NCBI GenBank assembly: GCA_900095875.1
Contig: LT608311.1
Coordinates: 2,512,774 to 2,576,773 of the forward strand
DNA from: Caecibacter massiliensis
Lineage (GTDB): Bacteria; Bacillota; Negativicutes; Veillonellales; Megasphaeraceae
Direction of reading: 5' to 3'
Length of the DNA: 64,000 nucleotides
Shown one piece after another: positions 35,907 through 46,132 of this stretch. The position numbers and the translations under genes were made by a program. The notes below the pieces were generated by a model. It was not told the DNA's origin. It made no database searches and saw nothing but the letters and a program-made list of their open reading frames with translations. Position 1 is the stretch's first letter, and each line of letters starts with the position of its first letter.

Positions 35907-37039
35907 AAATAGCTGTTGTGTGTGACTGGTTAGTGACATACGCCGGGGCAGAAAAGGTCCTCGAGCAAATTTTGAATGTTTTCCCGGAAGCAGACTTGTT
36001 CGCAGTTGTAGATTTTTTGCCAGAAAATCAGCGCAATTTTATCCAAGGAAAAAAGGTTACTACGACTTTTATTCAAAATATGCCCAGAGCAAGAAAAAAA
36101 TATAGAAATTATTTACCATTTATGCCTATTGCGATAGAACAAATGGATGTATCCGCCTATGATGTAGTAATTTCGAGTTCTCATTGTGTAGCTAAAGGCG
36201 TTCTTACGGGTCCTAACCAAGTTCATATTTCATATGTTCACTCCCCAATTCGTTATGCTTGGGATTTGCAACATCAATATTTACGTGAAGCTGGATTAAC
36301 GCACGGCCTTAAAAGTAAAATCGCCAGATTAATTATGCATTATATGAGAATTTGGGACACACGGACCAGCAATGGTGTGGATTATTTTATTGCCAATTCT
36401 CATTTTATAGCGAAACGAATATGGAAATGCTATCGACGTGAAGCTACCGTCATTTATCCACCAGTAGATATCGAGAAATTTGAATATTGTGAAGATAAAG
36501 ATGATTACTATGTTACAGCTTCTCGCATGGTCCCTTACAAAAAAATGGATCTTATCGTAGAAGCCTTTTCTCAAATGCCAGATAAAAAACTAGTTGTTAT
36601 TGGGGATGGACCAGATTTTGAGAAAATTAAGGGAAAAGCAGGACCTAATATTTCTTTATTAGGCTTTGCTCCTGACGAAGTTCTTAAAGATAAAATGCAG
36701 CATGCTAAAGCATTTGTGTTTGCAGCTGAAGAAGATTTTGGGATTACCCCAGTTGAAGCACAGGCGTGTGGAACACCAGTCATCGCATATGGCAAGGGGG
36801 GATCGCTGGAAACGGTTCGTGAATTAGGTGTACGAGATAATCCAACAGGTGTATTCTTCAAAGAACAAACAGTGGAATCCCTCAAAGCTGCTGTTGCCAG
36901 ATTTGAACAGGAACAGACGGCCATCACCTACAATAACTGCCGTCACCACGCCGAACAGTTCAGCGGAGCAATATTTCGACAGAATTTTAAAAATTATGTA
37001 AATCGCGTTCTGTCAGAAAAAGGTGCGGAGGATTATTGA
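35903..37039 (+). CDS. GT4 glycosyltransferase, WbaZ-like mannosyltransferase
   Basis: A 378-residue GT-B enzyme. The N-terminal MKIAVVCDWLVTYAGAEKVLEQIL and HISYVHSPIRYAWDLQHQYL resemble WbaZ mannosyltransferases; the C-terminal nucleotide-sugar region has KKMDLIVEAF, VVIGDGPDFEKI and EDFGITPVEAQACGTPVIAYGKGG with the E-x7-E pattern. With ManC upstream, GDP-mannose is the likely donor (inference). It overlaps manC by four bases. Confidence 0.88.
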   Translation: MKIAVVCDWLVTYAGAEKVLEQILNVFPEADLFAVVDFLPENQRNFIQGKKVTTTFIQNMPRARKKYRNYLPFMPIAIEQMDVSAYDVVISSSHCVAKGVLTGPNQVHISYVHSPIRYAWDLQHQYLREAGLTHGLKSKIARLIMHYMRIWDTRTSNGVDYFIANSHFIAKRIWKCYRREATVIYPPVDIEKFEYCEDKDDYYVTASRMVPYKKMDLIVEAFSQMPDKKLVVIGDGPDFEKIKGKAGPNISLLGFAPDEVLKDKMQHAKAFVFAAEEDFGITPVEAQACGTPVIAYGKGGSLETVRELGVRDNPTGVFFKEQTVESLKAAVARFEQEQTAITYNNCRHHAEQFSGAIFRQNFKNYVNRVLSEKGAEDY

Positions 37040-38112
37040 TGAAAAAAATTACCGTTGATGCTCGTATGCTGGAATCTTCCGGTATTGGCACAGTACTGCG
37101 GAACATACTGAAACGTGTTATTCCGTCTATGCCGGATACAACATTTTATTTACTTGGCCATCCGGAAATGATGCGGAAGTATCCTTGGTTAATCGCTGAA
37201 AATGTGCAATATGTTTCTTGTAAAAGTGCGATTTATACGATTCGTGAGCAATTGGAACTGGTCCAAAAAATTCCACGAGAAACAGATTTGCTCTGGGTTC
37301 CCCATTATAATATTCCTGTTTTTTATCGTGGCCGGATGCTTGTAACAGTACACGATGTATTTCACTTGGCTATGCCACAATTTGTAGATGGAGCTCTGAA
37401 AAAGTTCTATGCAAAAATCATGTTTCAAGCTGCAGCTGCAAAAGCTTCGCATATTATTTGTGTATCCCATTTTACGAAAGCTGAATTGTGTCGATTTACT
37501 GGTGTATCCTCCAATAAGGTAAGTGTGATTTACAATGGAGTGGATGAATTTTGGAGCACTCCATTGCAGCAAAAACAGCGAATTTTTGCGAAACCGTATA
37601 TTTTGTATGTAGGCAATGTGAAACCTCATAAAAATTTACGGACTCTGGTTCGTTCATTTCAGAATGTGATGGACAGAATTCCACATTCTTTAGTCATCGT
37701 AGGCAAAAAAGAAGGATTCATAACCGGCGATGAGGAAGTTGGACGATTGGCGGAGCAAGCAGGAAATCGAATTTCCTTTACGGGATTTGTTTCAGATGAG
37801 GAACTGAAAAATTATTATCATTATGCAGACTTGCTTGTGTTTCCATCTTTATATGAAGGGTTTGGATTGCCACCATTGGAAGCGATGGCTGCCGGATGTC
37901 ATAATATTTTGTGTAGTGATATTCCTGTTCTTCGAGAAATTTACGGAGATTGTGTGAAGTATTTTAAAGCGACTGATGAGCAAGACTTGGCATCAAACCT
38001 GATTTTTAATATTACAGAAAAATCAAACGTTCTTGACAAAAAATGTTGTAATTCATATGATTGGAATACAGCATCAGACAAATATTTGGTTATTTTAAAG
38101 CGTTTGCTATAA
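37039..38112 (+). CDS. GT4 glycosyltransferase
   Basis: A 357-residue GT-B transferase. DARMLESSGIGTVLRNIL at the N-terminus and LYVGNVKPHKNLRTLVRSF, VVIGKKEG and FPSLYEGFGLPPLEAMAAGC in the C-terminal donor domain are characteristic of family GT4 (WbpY/WbdB-like). ATG 37039 with GGAGG upstream is used. It probably adds a second mannose or related sugar to the repeat unit. Confidence 0.88.
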   Translation: MKKITVDARMLESSGIGTVLRNILKRVIPSMPDTTFYLLGHPEMMRKYPWLIAENVQYVSCKSAIYTIREQLELVQKIPRETDLLWVPHYNIPVFYRGRMLVTVHDVFHLAMPQFVDGALKKFYAKIMFQAAAAKASHIICVSHFTKAELCRFTGVSSNKVSVIYNGVDEFWSTPLQQKQRIFAKPYILYVGNVKPHKNLRTLVRSFQNVMDRIPHSLVIVGKKEGFITGDEEVGRLAEQAGNRISFTGFVSDEELKNYYHYADLLVFPSLYEGFGLPPLEAMAAGCHNILCSDIPVLREIYGDCVKYFKATDEQDLASNLIFNITEKSNVLDKKCCNSYDWNTASDKYLVILKRLL

Positions 38113-38149
38113 ATGTTTAATGGTATACAGGTACAATAAGGTAATAGGC

Positions 38150-39025
38150 ATGAATATGGAACATTTTGAAAATATGCATAAGAATGAATTGACATTACAA
38201 GAAATTAAGAGAATACAATTAGATATTTTAGTTGATTTTGCTAAATATTGTGATGAGAATAATTTAAAATATTATCTTTCCGGGGGTACTTTATTGGGAG
38301 CGATTAGGCATAAAGGTTTTATCCCTTGGGATGATGATATTGATATCATGATGCCAAGAACAGATTATGAATATGCGATGAAAAACTACAAAAACCTAAT
38401 TTATAAAAGCTTGTCCATAGAGTCTTTTTCGGGTTATTGGGATCTTGCTGGTCGAATCATCGATAATAGAACAATTATGGAAATACCATTTGACAAATAT
38501 CCAACAGGTGTTTATGTAGATGTTTTTCCTATTGATGGTGTTTCATGTTATTATATTCTGCAAAAAGTTGAGTTTTTAGTAGAAAAAATTTTAGTAACCT
38601 TAAATCGTTGCACAGTATTAAAACTGCAGAAGAGCCATAGATATAAAATTTCTTCAATATCAGGTCGATTAAAAAATAGGTTGAGAACGATTATAAAATA
38701 TTTAATGATTTTGGCTTTTGGATGGACACCGCCTTCCTTTTGGGTGAAGCTAGTTCATCAAGTAGGGAGAATTTATAAATTTAATCTAGATAAATTTGTG
38801 GCTGTAGTAGTAGTCAATCATTATGGGACTAAAGAAATTGTTCCAGGTAGTATATATAAAGAACGTATACCCGTTGACTTTGAGGGCTATAAATTTTGGG
38901 CACCCAAAGGTTATCAATCTTATTTAAAAAATTTATACGGGGATAATTATATGGAATTACCTCCTGAAAATCAAAGATATTCAGAACATGCATTCAAAGC
39001 GTACTGGAAAGAGGAGATAAGATGA
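38150..39025 (+). CDS. LicD-family phosphotransferase
   Basis: A 291-residue LicD protein of the nucleotidyltransferase fold. LKYYLSGGTLLGAIRHKGFIPWDDDIDIMMPR carries the GGTLLG and DDDID catalytic signatures. LicD enzymes attach phosphocholine or other phosphorylated groups from CDP donors to glycans. The next gene is an IspD-like cytidylyltransferase and could make the CDP donor. ATG 38150 with AAGG upstream is preferred to ATG 38120. Confidence 0.88.
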   Translation: MNMEHFENMHKNELTLQEIKRIQLDILVDFAKYCDENNLKYYLSGGTLLGAIRHKGFIPWDDDIDIMMPRTDYEYAMKNYKNLIYKSLSIESFSGYWDLAGRIIDNRTIMEIPFDKYPTGVYVDVFPIDGVSCYYILQKVEFLVEKILVTLNRCTVLKLQKSHRYKISSISGRLKNRLRTIIKYLMILAFGWTPPSFWVKLVHQVGRIYKFNLDKFVAVVVVNHYGTKEIVPGSIYKERIPVDFEGYKFWAPKGYQSYLKNLYGDNYMELPPENQRYSEHAFKAYWKEEIR

Positions 39026-39744
39026 ATATAGCATTGATAATTGCCGGTGGCTCTGGTAAGCGTATGGGACAGGATATCCCCAAACAGTTTATTAATGTAT
39101 ATGACAAGCCTGTGCTTTTGTATACATTGGAAGGTTTTGAAAGGCATCCGCAAATTGATGCTATTGAAGTTGTATGTATTGATGGGTGGCACGATGTACT
39201 CCGAGCTTATGCTCGTCAATTCAATATAACCAAATTAAAATGGATAGTTTCTGGGGGATTGTCTGGTCAGGAATCCATTCGCAATGGGGTCTATAATCTG
39301 GAAGGTAAGGCACAATTAGATGATATTATTGTAATTCACGATGGTATTCGTCCATTGGTTGACGCTACCGTTCTGACGGATGTCCTGCTTAAGGCACAAA
39401 AATACGGAAATGCAGTGACTTCCATGCCTTATAATGAACAGATTTTTATTATAAATCCCGACGATAACACCACTACAAAACAATATATTCCGAGAGAAAC
39501 ACTACGACGGGTTTCTACGCCTCAGGCATATCGTTTTGACCTTTTAGATAAAAAATATCATGAGGCTTTTGAAAAGAAAATTGGTATCTATGGGTCTTCC
39601 TATACCAATACCATGATGGTAGAATTGGGAGTAACTCTCTATTTTGCAGCAGGATCTGATAAAAATATTAAGCTGACTACTAAAGATGATTTGGAATTGT
39701 TTAAAGCGTATTTGAAGGCGGATAAAGATACTTGGTTAAAGTGA
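39022..39744 (+). CDS. IspD/TarI-like cytidylyltransferase
   Basis: A 240-residue enzyme of the 2-C-methylerythritol-4-phosphate / ribitol-5-phosphate cytidylyltransferase family. IIAGGSGKRMGQDIPKQFINVYDKPVL is the CTP-binding loop, VIHDGIRPLVD the metal site, and RVSTPQAYRF and LTTKDDLELFK complete the fold. Placement between licD and an epimerase in a capsule locus argues for making a CDP-activated polyol or sugar rather than isoprenoid synthesis. It overlaps licD by four bases. Confidence 0.85.
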   Translation: MNIALIIAGGSGKRMGQDIPKQFINVYDKPVLLYTLEGFERHPQIDAIEVVCIDGWHDVLRAYARQFNITKLKWIVSGGLSGQESIRNGVYNLEGKAQLDDIIVIHDGIRPLVDATVLTDVLLKAQKYGNAVTSMPYNEQIFIINPDDNTTTKQYIPRETLRRVSTPQAYRFDLLDKKYHEAFEKKIGIYGSSYTNTMMVELGVTLYFAAGSDKNIKLTTKDDLELFKAYLKADKDTWLK

Positions 39745-39754
39745 GGAACAGAAA

Positions 39755-40816
39755 ATGGATATGCATGAACATCCTTTATATATAGAAGACGTTAAAAAAG
39801 TAGCAGAAATGGCCCTGCCTTGGGAAAAAATCTCAGATACTTCAGTTCTTATTTCTGGAGCTACAGGCTTGATTGGTTCTTTTTTGGTTGATGTACTTAT
39901 GTGGCGTAATACCTATAAAAAGGCAAACTGCCGTATTTTTGCATTGGGGAGAAATGTGGAAAAAGCTTTGAAACGTTTTTCTTTTTATATTGATTCTCCT
40001 TTTTTTCATTTTATTTCCCATGATATTAATGAACCGATGCAAGGAAAAACAGATGAGAACGTTGATTATGTCTTCCATCTAGCCAGCAATACTCATCCGG
40101 TGGCCTATGCAATTGATCCTATTGGAACGATTACGACTAATATTATTGGTTTGAAAAATATGTTGGATTTCAGTGTGGAACATAATACTAAAAGATTTGT
40201 TTTTGCGTCTTCCAATGAGATTTATGGGGAAAATAGAGGCGATCAGGAATTTTTTGATGAACATTATTGTGGCTATATAAATTGCAATACATTGCGTGCT
40301 GGATATCCAGAAAGCAAACGGTGTGGAGAAGCTCTATGTCAGGCGTATATAGAGCAAAAAAATCTAGATATAGTTATTCCAAGGTTTACGCGCTCCTATG
40401 GCCCTACTATGTTGGAAAGTGATACAAAGGCCATCAGTCAATTTATTAAAAAAGCTGTGGCAGGAGAAAATATCGTTTTAAAGAGTGCAGGGAACCAGTA
40501 TTATTCCTATACGTATATGGCAGATGCTGTTTTAGGGCTTTTGATAATTCTTCTATTAGGAAAAACAGGAGAAGCTTATAATATTGCGAATCAAAGCTCA
40601 GATATTACTCTAAGAAATCTTGCTTCTATTCTTGCGAGCATTGCAGGAACAAAAGTAATTTTTGAAATTCCAGATGCTATTGAAAAGGCTGGTTATAGCA
40701 AGGCTACAAAGGCGAGACTAGATGGATCTAAATTACGAATGTTAGGGTGGTATCCATTTTATAATATAAAAACTGGGATTCAGAAAACTGTTAAAATTTT
40801 ATCAGAGTTAAAGTGA
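39755..40816 (+). CDS. NAD-dependent epimerase/dehydratase
   Basis: A 353-residue extended short-chain dehydrogenase. The Rossmann nucleotide loop is SGATGLIGSFLVD; HLASNTHPVAY, SSNEIYGE and the YxxxK-type YPESKRCGEALC follow; sugar-nucleotide binding is suggested by FTRSYGP. It forms the third member of the LicD-IspD-epimerase trio and probably modifies the CDP-linked intermediate or a nucleotide sugar (inference). GAGG precedes the ATG ten bases after the previous stop. Confidence 0.87.
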   Translation: MDMHEHPLYIEDVKKVAEMALPWEKISDTSVLISGATGLIGSFLVDVLMWRNTYKKANCRIFALGRNVEKALKRFSFYIDSPFFHFISHDINEPMQGKTDENVDYVFHLASNTHPVAYAIDPIGTITTNIIGLKNMLDFSVEHNTKRFVFASSNEIYGENRGDQEFFDEHYCGYINCNTLRAGYPESKRCGEALCQAYIEQKNLDIVIPRFTRSYGPTMLESDTKAISQFIKKAVAGENIVLKSAGNQYYSYTYMADAVLGLLIILLLGKTGEAYNIANQSSDITLRNLASILASIAGTKVIFEIPDAIEKAGYSKATKARLDGSKLRMLGWYPFYNIKTGIQKTVKILSELK

Positions 40817-40898
40817 AAAATACGATTATATTGGTGCTTATACTGAAAGTGTTATTCTAAAATAGAAAATATTTTTTAACTTTTGGTAGGTGAGATAG

Positions 40899-41951
40899 AT
40901 GATTAAAAAAGTAATAGAGTCGAAACCATTAGTATCTATTATTATCCCCGTGTATAACGTCCAGAAGTATTTAGTAAAATGTTTGGATAGCTTATTATTG
41001 CAAACTTATAAAAATATTGAAATTATCTTAGTAGATGATGGAAGTCTTGATAATAGTTCATCTGTTTGTAAACAATATGTAGCAAAAGACTCGAGAATTT
41101 ACTTTATTATGCAAGAAAATGCTGGAGTTACAGCAGCTAGATTGAATGGTTTTCTTCACTCCCATGGAAAATTTATTATGTTTGTTGATGCTGATGATTA
41201 TGTTTCGCCCCAAATTGTAGAACTCATGCTACGATGTCAGCAGAAGTATCAGGCGGATATGGTTTCCTGCCAATACTACGATGTAAAAGATGAACGGGTG
41301 ATACCTGCTTCAATTCGCCCTGCATTAGGTTATTATGACAAGAAGAAAATTCAACAGCTCTTGGCAAAGAATTTTCTTTACGATAAAAGTACAAGACTAG
41401 CTGGTATGAGCGGTTTTCTCTGGTCAAAGCTTTTTAAGCGGTGTTTTGTTCAGGATGCATTAGAAGTTGGTAAAGGAATTATTCATTGTGAAGATCAAAT
41501 TGCCATATTTGAAATGTTATATAGTATAAACAGTATGTTTGTCATGCAAAAACCATTATACTATTATGTAGTACGGAAAGGACAAGCAACAAGGAGTTAT
41601 AATGTGGCATATTGGAGAAATTTTGAATTATTTTTTTCAAAATTACAAGAAATAGATCAGGCAAATTATTTAAAAAAACAATTGCCTAATCGGGTGGTTA
41701 TGACGTTGACAAGCTTGATAAAAATGGAATTTATCAATGACAAAATTTCCATTTTTCAACGCTACCTTTCTGTTAAGAAAAATTTTTCGAACTTATTACG
41801 CTCGATGGGTAAGAATGCGAATACCTCTGAAATGGGATGGAAGGTACGATTGCAGTATTACTTGATAATGCATCGAGCGTTTTTGTTATATGGAGTGTTT
41901 ATTTTTTTGAATGGGATTTTGAAAAATATGTATAAAAAACACAGAAAATAG
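40899..41951 (+). CDS. GT2-family glycosyltransferase
   Basis: A 350-residue GT-A enzyme: VSIIIPVYNVQKYLVKCLDSLLLQTYKNIEIILVDDGSLDNS, ENAGVTAARLNG and MFVDADDYVSPQIVE with the DxD metal motif. A basic, hydrophobic C-terminus (FLLYGVFIFLNGILKNMYKKHRK) may bind the membrane. It assembles the capsule repeat unit; donor and linkage cannot be predicted. Confidence 0.88.
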   Translation: MIKKVIESKPLVSIIIPVYNVQKYLVKCLDSLLLQTYKNIEIILVDDGSLDNSSSVCKQYVAKDSRIYFIMQENAGVTAARLNGFLHSHGKFIMFVDADDYVSPQIVELMLRCQQKYQADMVSCQYYDVKDERVIPASIRPALGYYDKKKIQQLLAKNFLYDKSTRLAGMSGFLWSKLFKRCFVQDALEVGKGIIHCEDQIAIFEMLYSINSMFVMQKPLYYYVVRKGQATRSYNVAYWRNFELFFSKLQEIDQANYLKKQLPNRVVMTLTSLIKMEFINDKISIFQRYLSVKKNFSNLLRSMGKNANTSEMGWKVRLQYYLIMHRAFLLYGVFIFLNGILKNMYKKHRK

Positions 41952-41987
41952 TGCAAATGATTAATTAATTTATAGAAAGAGGATATC

Positions 41988-43583
41988 ATGCCTATACAAT
42001 TACGAAATAAATTATTCTTTTTTGTAGTTTTGTTTCTAATTTTTCCCAATATACCTCGTCTTTTACAACTTAATTTCATAGGTGCATTTTTAGGAAAAGA
42101 TTTAAGCTTTTATCCCATCCTTGTAGGTGCATTTTTCTCAGGATATACATTTTTTAAAAGGGAAGAACTGCAAATTCATAAAGAAGAAAGAATATTTTTT
42201 ATTTATATTGCAGCCTATGTTTTTATTCTTATGCTGTCTTTTTTGCATGGATTAGCAATCTATCCTTATTATGAAGCCATTCTGACTGGACCTGCAGATC
42301 AAATTGAGAAACTGCCTCTTGTTCAGCAATTTTTGTTAAATAAAGGCATACAAGTAGATACAGAGTCATTATTAAAAATCTGGATGTTCGCTCGCCCTAT
42401 TAAAAGTTTTATTTTGGAAACTTTTTGGTACTTCGCACTACCTTATCTTATTTTTGCTTGGTATAGAAAGAATATAAATGAAGGCTTTTCTATTTTAACG
42501 AAGGCTGTGTTTACGGCTGCCGTTCTGGTTTGTGGGTATAATATAATAGATTTTTTCTACTTAAGTGGTAGTCCTATTGCTGAAAATATATTATGTGTGC
42601 TAAATCCGATTGTCCATGACATAAAGTCTAATGGAACCTGGTGGCCGCCACTGTTATGGAAGGGACAGCTGAGATCTCTTTTTGCTGAACCGTCACACTA
42701 TGGTATCTATTCAGCATTTGCCATGCCCTTTCTTTGGTACCAGTTAGGGCAAAAGCAAAATATTAAAAGTAAACTTATTCTTATATTTATTATGGCGATA
42801 TTTACCTATAGTCTTTTTTTAACAAAAGCTCGGACAGCAAATGCGCTTTTTGTTGGAGAATTGCTTCTTTTAATTATCTTTTCTTTATGGAAAAGACAAA
42901 AATATCTTGTCAAACGAATGGCCTTTATTATTACGATATCATTTATAACATTTGCTGCGGCTACGTTTTCCTTAAGTCTTATGCCCGGAAGTCCTCAAGG
43001 AAATTTTCAAGAAAATTCTATGGAGTATAATAAAGTTGATAAACAAATGACATCTTATGTAAATGATAACCTAGGCTCTTTGGCCAGCAAGAACAAGAGG
43101 AGCAACAGAGCTCGTTTTTCTATCCTAGAAGCGAGTATCGCAATAGGGAAAGATTATCCATTACTTGGTGTTGGCAAATCTTTAAGGCATGCCTATATAC
43201 CGGATTATTTATCCGAAGAGGGAAAAGACAACGCAGAAGTACAATATTGGATGAAGAATCAAAAAGAAAAGGGAATCATGAAGTCGGGATTCCCAGCATT
43301 AGGGGAATATTGTACCCGGTTTGCAGAAACAGGGATTCTTGGTTTAGTCATTTATTTACTGCCTGCTCTTTTTTTAGCATTCCAGCTAATAAGAAGGATT
43401 ATATTGGCTGGTGAGCAGCAGGAAAGGGAACGATGCATATTTTTCTTTATTTCATTGGCAGGGATTATGGCTTCCGGACTGGGAGATAACATGAGTATCA
43501 CTTGTTGTTATTGGATTCTTATGGGACTTGGTTACGCATTGATTTTGTCCCCATATAAAAAGGAGAAACATGAATCAGCGTAA
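41988..43583 (+). CDS. Polysaccharide polymerase, Wzy/O-antigen ligase-like
   Basis: A 531-residue inner-membrane protein with about ten to twelve hydrophobic segments and a large loop (about 340-450) holding the Wzy_C-like pattern SILEASIAIGKDYPLLGVGKSL and GEYCTRFAETGILGLVIYLLPALFL. In a Wzx/Wzy pathway it joins repeat units at the periplasmic face. GAGG precedes ATG 41988. It overlaps the flippase gene by 14 bases. Confidence 0.82.
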   Translation: MPIQLRNKLFFFVVLFLIFPNIPRLLQLNFIGAFLGKDLSFYPILVGAFFSGYTFFKREELQIHKEERIFFIYIAAYVFILMLSFLHGLAIYPYYEAILTGPADQIEKLPLVQQFLLNKGIQVDTESLLKIWMFARPIKSFILETFWYFALPYLIFAWYRKNINEGFSILTKAVFTAAVLVCGYNIIDFFYLSGSPIAENILCVLNPIVHDIKSNGTWWPPLLWKGQLRSLFAEPSHYGIYSAFAMPFLWYQLGQKQNIKSKLILIFIMAIFTYSLFLTKARTANALFVGELLLLIIFSLWKRQKYLVKRMAFIITISFITFAAATFSLSLMPGSPQGNFQENSMEYNKVDKQMTSYVNDNLGSLASKNKRSNRARFSILEASIAIGKDYPLLGVGKSLRHAYIPDYLSEEGKDNAEVQYWMKNQKEKGIMKSGFPALGEYCTRFAETGILGLVIYLLPALFLAFQLIRRIILAGEQQERERCIFFFISLAGIMASGLGDNMSITCCYWILMGLGYALILSPYKKEKHESA

Positions 43584-45084
43584 ATTAGGAATTTTATTGA
43601 GTTATCTCAATATTATATTACATGCCGTAATCGGTTTTTTATATGTTCCGATTTTACTTCATTATATCGGGAAAAGCGAGTATGGACTCTATCAGTTGAT
43701 AGGGTCCTTGATTGCGTATTTCAGTATTATGGATTTTGGCCTGACGGCTGCAGTTATTCGCTTTTATACAAAGTATAAGGCCCTTGATGATAAGCAAGGT
43801 ATGGAAAATATTTTGGCTATTTCCCTTCGTGGATATGGAATCGTAACTTGCCTGGCATTGATTGTTGGAGGAATTTGCTATCTTTTCCTTGATACGGCTT
43901 TCGAGAATTCCATGACTACTGCAGAGTTAATAGAAGCAAAGGATATGTTCCTTCTTCTGTTGTTCAACATTGCGATTACTCTGTCTACCATGATATTTCG
44001 CGCGGTTATCAATGCGCATGAACGTTTCTTTTTCCTGAAAGGATTAGAAACATTGCAATTAATTTTGCAGCCTGTTCTGGTCGTATTGGTTTTGCAACGT
44101 CATCCCACTGCTTTTTCAGTAGCCGCAGTACAAACGGGAATCAATATCTTTTTGATTATATCTAGAGTTTATTATTGCTTTTTCAAACTGCATATCAAAA
44201 TCAAATACCATTATTGGAATTCTGAATTGTTCCACTCATTTAAACGGTTAGCGTTGAGCGTATTTGCGGTAAGTTTGATTGATCAGGTGTTTTGGAAAAC
44301 TAACCAAGTCATTTTGGGGATTGTTAGTGGGACGGCAGCAGTAGCTGTTTATTCCATTGCATCTTTGATTTATATGAATTATATGGCTCTTTCAACAGCT
44401 ATTTCTGGCGTATATTTACCACATGTTACAGAAATTGTTGCTAAAAGAGAGCCGGTTCAAAAATTGTCTGATTTGTTCATTCAGATTGGTCGCTGGCAGT
44501 ATTACTTGTTAGCCTTAGTAGCTACAGGATTTATCATATTCGGTAGACAGTTTATTCAAATCTGGGCCGGTCATGGTTTTGAAGATGCTTACTGGATTAC
44601 CATTTTGATTATCCTTCCCTTTACCATTGATTTAATCCAGAATATCGGCCTGGCTATATTGCAGGCTATGAATCAATACACATTCAGGGCACGGATTTAT
44701 TTTTGTGTAGGCGTATTAAATCTTTGCCTTGCTATTCCTTTAGGTATTTATTATGGTGGCATTGGCTGTGCTGTTGCGACAGCGATTGCCATGATATTGG
44801 GAAATGGACTGGCGATGAACTGGTTTTATGCAAAACAAATTCACTTGGATATTCGTAGGTTTTGGAATGAAATATTACACATTTCTATTACTGTGGGAAT
44901 TTGTTTAGTAGTAGGTTATATGGGTAATCTGATTTTTGCATCAAATTCTCTCGTTATATTTATATCAAAAGTTCTTGCCTATACCATCATATACATAACT
45001 GGAATATACTATTTTTCTATGTCAAATGATGAGAAACATAAAGTGATGAATGGATTTAAACAAATTCATGATAAAATTTCTTAG
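43570..45084 (+). CDS. Polysaccharide flippase, Wzx-type (MATE-like)
   Basis: A 504-residue membrane protein with about 14 hydrophobic segments, beginning ILLSYLNIILHAVIGFLYVPILLHYIGKSEYGLYQLIGSLIAYFSIMDFG, which is typical of the polysaccharide-transport/MOP superfamily. It moves lipid-linked repeat units across the inner membrane. AAAAGGAG lies before the ATG inside the end of the polymerase gene. Its TAG is the last AT-rich base before sequence of glf begins, in the same frame. Confidence 0.88.
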   Translation: MNQRKLGILLSYLNIILHAVIGFLYVPILLHYIGKSEYGLYQLIGSLIAYFSIMDFGLTAAVIRFYTKYKALDDKQGMENILAISLRGYGIVTCLALIVGGICYLFLDTAFENSMTTAELIEAKDMFLLLLFNIAITLSTMIFRAVINAHERFFFLKGLETLQLILQPVLVVLVLQRHPTAFSVAAVQTGINIFLIISRVYYCFFKLHIKIKYHYWNSELFHSFKRLALSVFAVSLIDQVFWKTNQVILGIVSGTAAVAVYSIASLIYMNYMALSTAISGVYLPHVTEIVAKREPVQKLSDLFIQIGRWQYYLLALVATGFIIFGRQFIQIWAGHGFEDAYWITILIILPFTIDLIQNIGLAILQAMNQYTFRARIYFCVGVLNLCLAIPLGIYYGGIGCAVATAIAMILGNGLAMNWFYAKQIHLDIRRFWNEILHISITVGICLVVGYMGNLIFASNSLVIFISKVLAYTIIYITGIYYFSMSNDEKHKVMNGFKQIHDKIS

Positions 45085-46119
45085 GACGGCAAGTCTTGTC
45101 TGGTTCTGGAACGGCGTGCTCATGTAGGTGGTAATGTGTACTGTGAAGAAAGGGAAGGCATCCGGATTCACAAGTATGGAGCTCACATTTTCCATACCTC
45201 AAACAAAGAAGTTTGGGATTATGTGAATCAGTTTGTGGAATTCAATAATTATGTCAATTCACCGGTAGCCAATTATAAGGGTGAGTTGTATAATCTGCCT
45301 TTTAATATGAATACCTTCAGCAAGATGTGGGGTGTCGTCACGCCTGCAGAAGCCGCTGTCAAGATTGCCCAGCAGCGCCAGGAAGCTGGTATTACGGAAC
45401 CGAAGAATCTGGAAGAACAGGCTATTTCCCTCATCGGTACGGATATCTATACGAAACTAATCAAAGGGTATACGGAAAAGCAATGGGGCCGTAGCTGTAC
45501 AGAACTTCCTGCGTTTATTATAAAGCGTCTGCCTGTACGGTACACGTTTGACAATAACTATTTCAATGACCGTTACCAGGGCATTCCTATTGGAGGTTAT
45601 AATGTATTGATTGACGCACTCCTTGAAGGCATCGAAGTACGTACTGGTGTTGATTATAATCAGGTCCGTCAGGAATATGAAGGCATAGCTAAGACGGTAG
45701 TCTATACTGGTCCTGTTGATGAATACTTTGATTATAAATTGGGACGACTGGAATACCGGGGACTCCGCTTTGAAACGGAACGGCTGGAAGAAGTGAATCA
45801 CCAGGGTGTAGCCGTCATGAATTACACCGACCGGGAAACGCCGTACACGCGCAGCATCGAACACAAGCATTTTGAATTTGGCACACAGCCTGTCACGTAT
45901 GTAACCAAGGAATATCCGGCTGACTGGCAGCCCGGAAAAGAAGCATACTATCCGGTAAATAATGAACGGAACCAGAAATTGTACTGTCAATATGCCGCTC
46001 TGGCAGCAGAAGAAAAAAATGTCATCTTTGGCGGTCGTCTGGCTGAATATAAGTATTACGATATGGATGATGTCATTGCCAGTGCATTGGATATGGTAAA
46101 GAAAGTAATGGCAGAATAG
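45085..46119 (+). pseudogene. glf: UDP-galactopyranose mutase lacking its N-terminus
   Basis: Glf converts UDP-galactopyranose to UDP-galactofuranose using FAD. From base 45085 the frame reads DGKSCLVLERRAHVGGNVYC, then HKYGAHIFHTSN, FNMNTFSKMWG, YTEKQWGRSCTELP, IGGYNVLIDAL and FGGRLAEYKYYDMDDVIA, all good Glf sequence. The first about 23 residues, containing the GxGxxG FAD-binding loop, are missing: immediately upstream is the stop codon of wzx. An internal ATG-like start (45136, GTG) would lose more. The enzyme is probably inactive. Codon and base use match the chromosome, not the cassette before it. Confidence 0.82.
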
Positions 46120-46132
46120 GGTAGGAGATATA

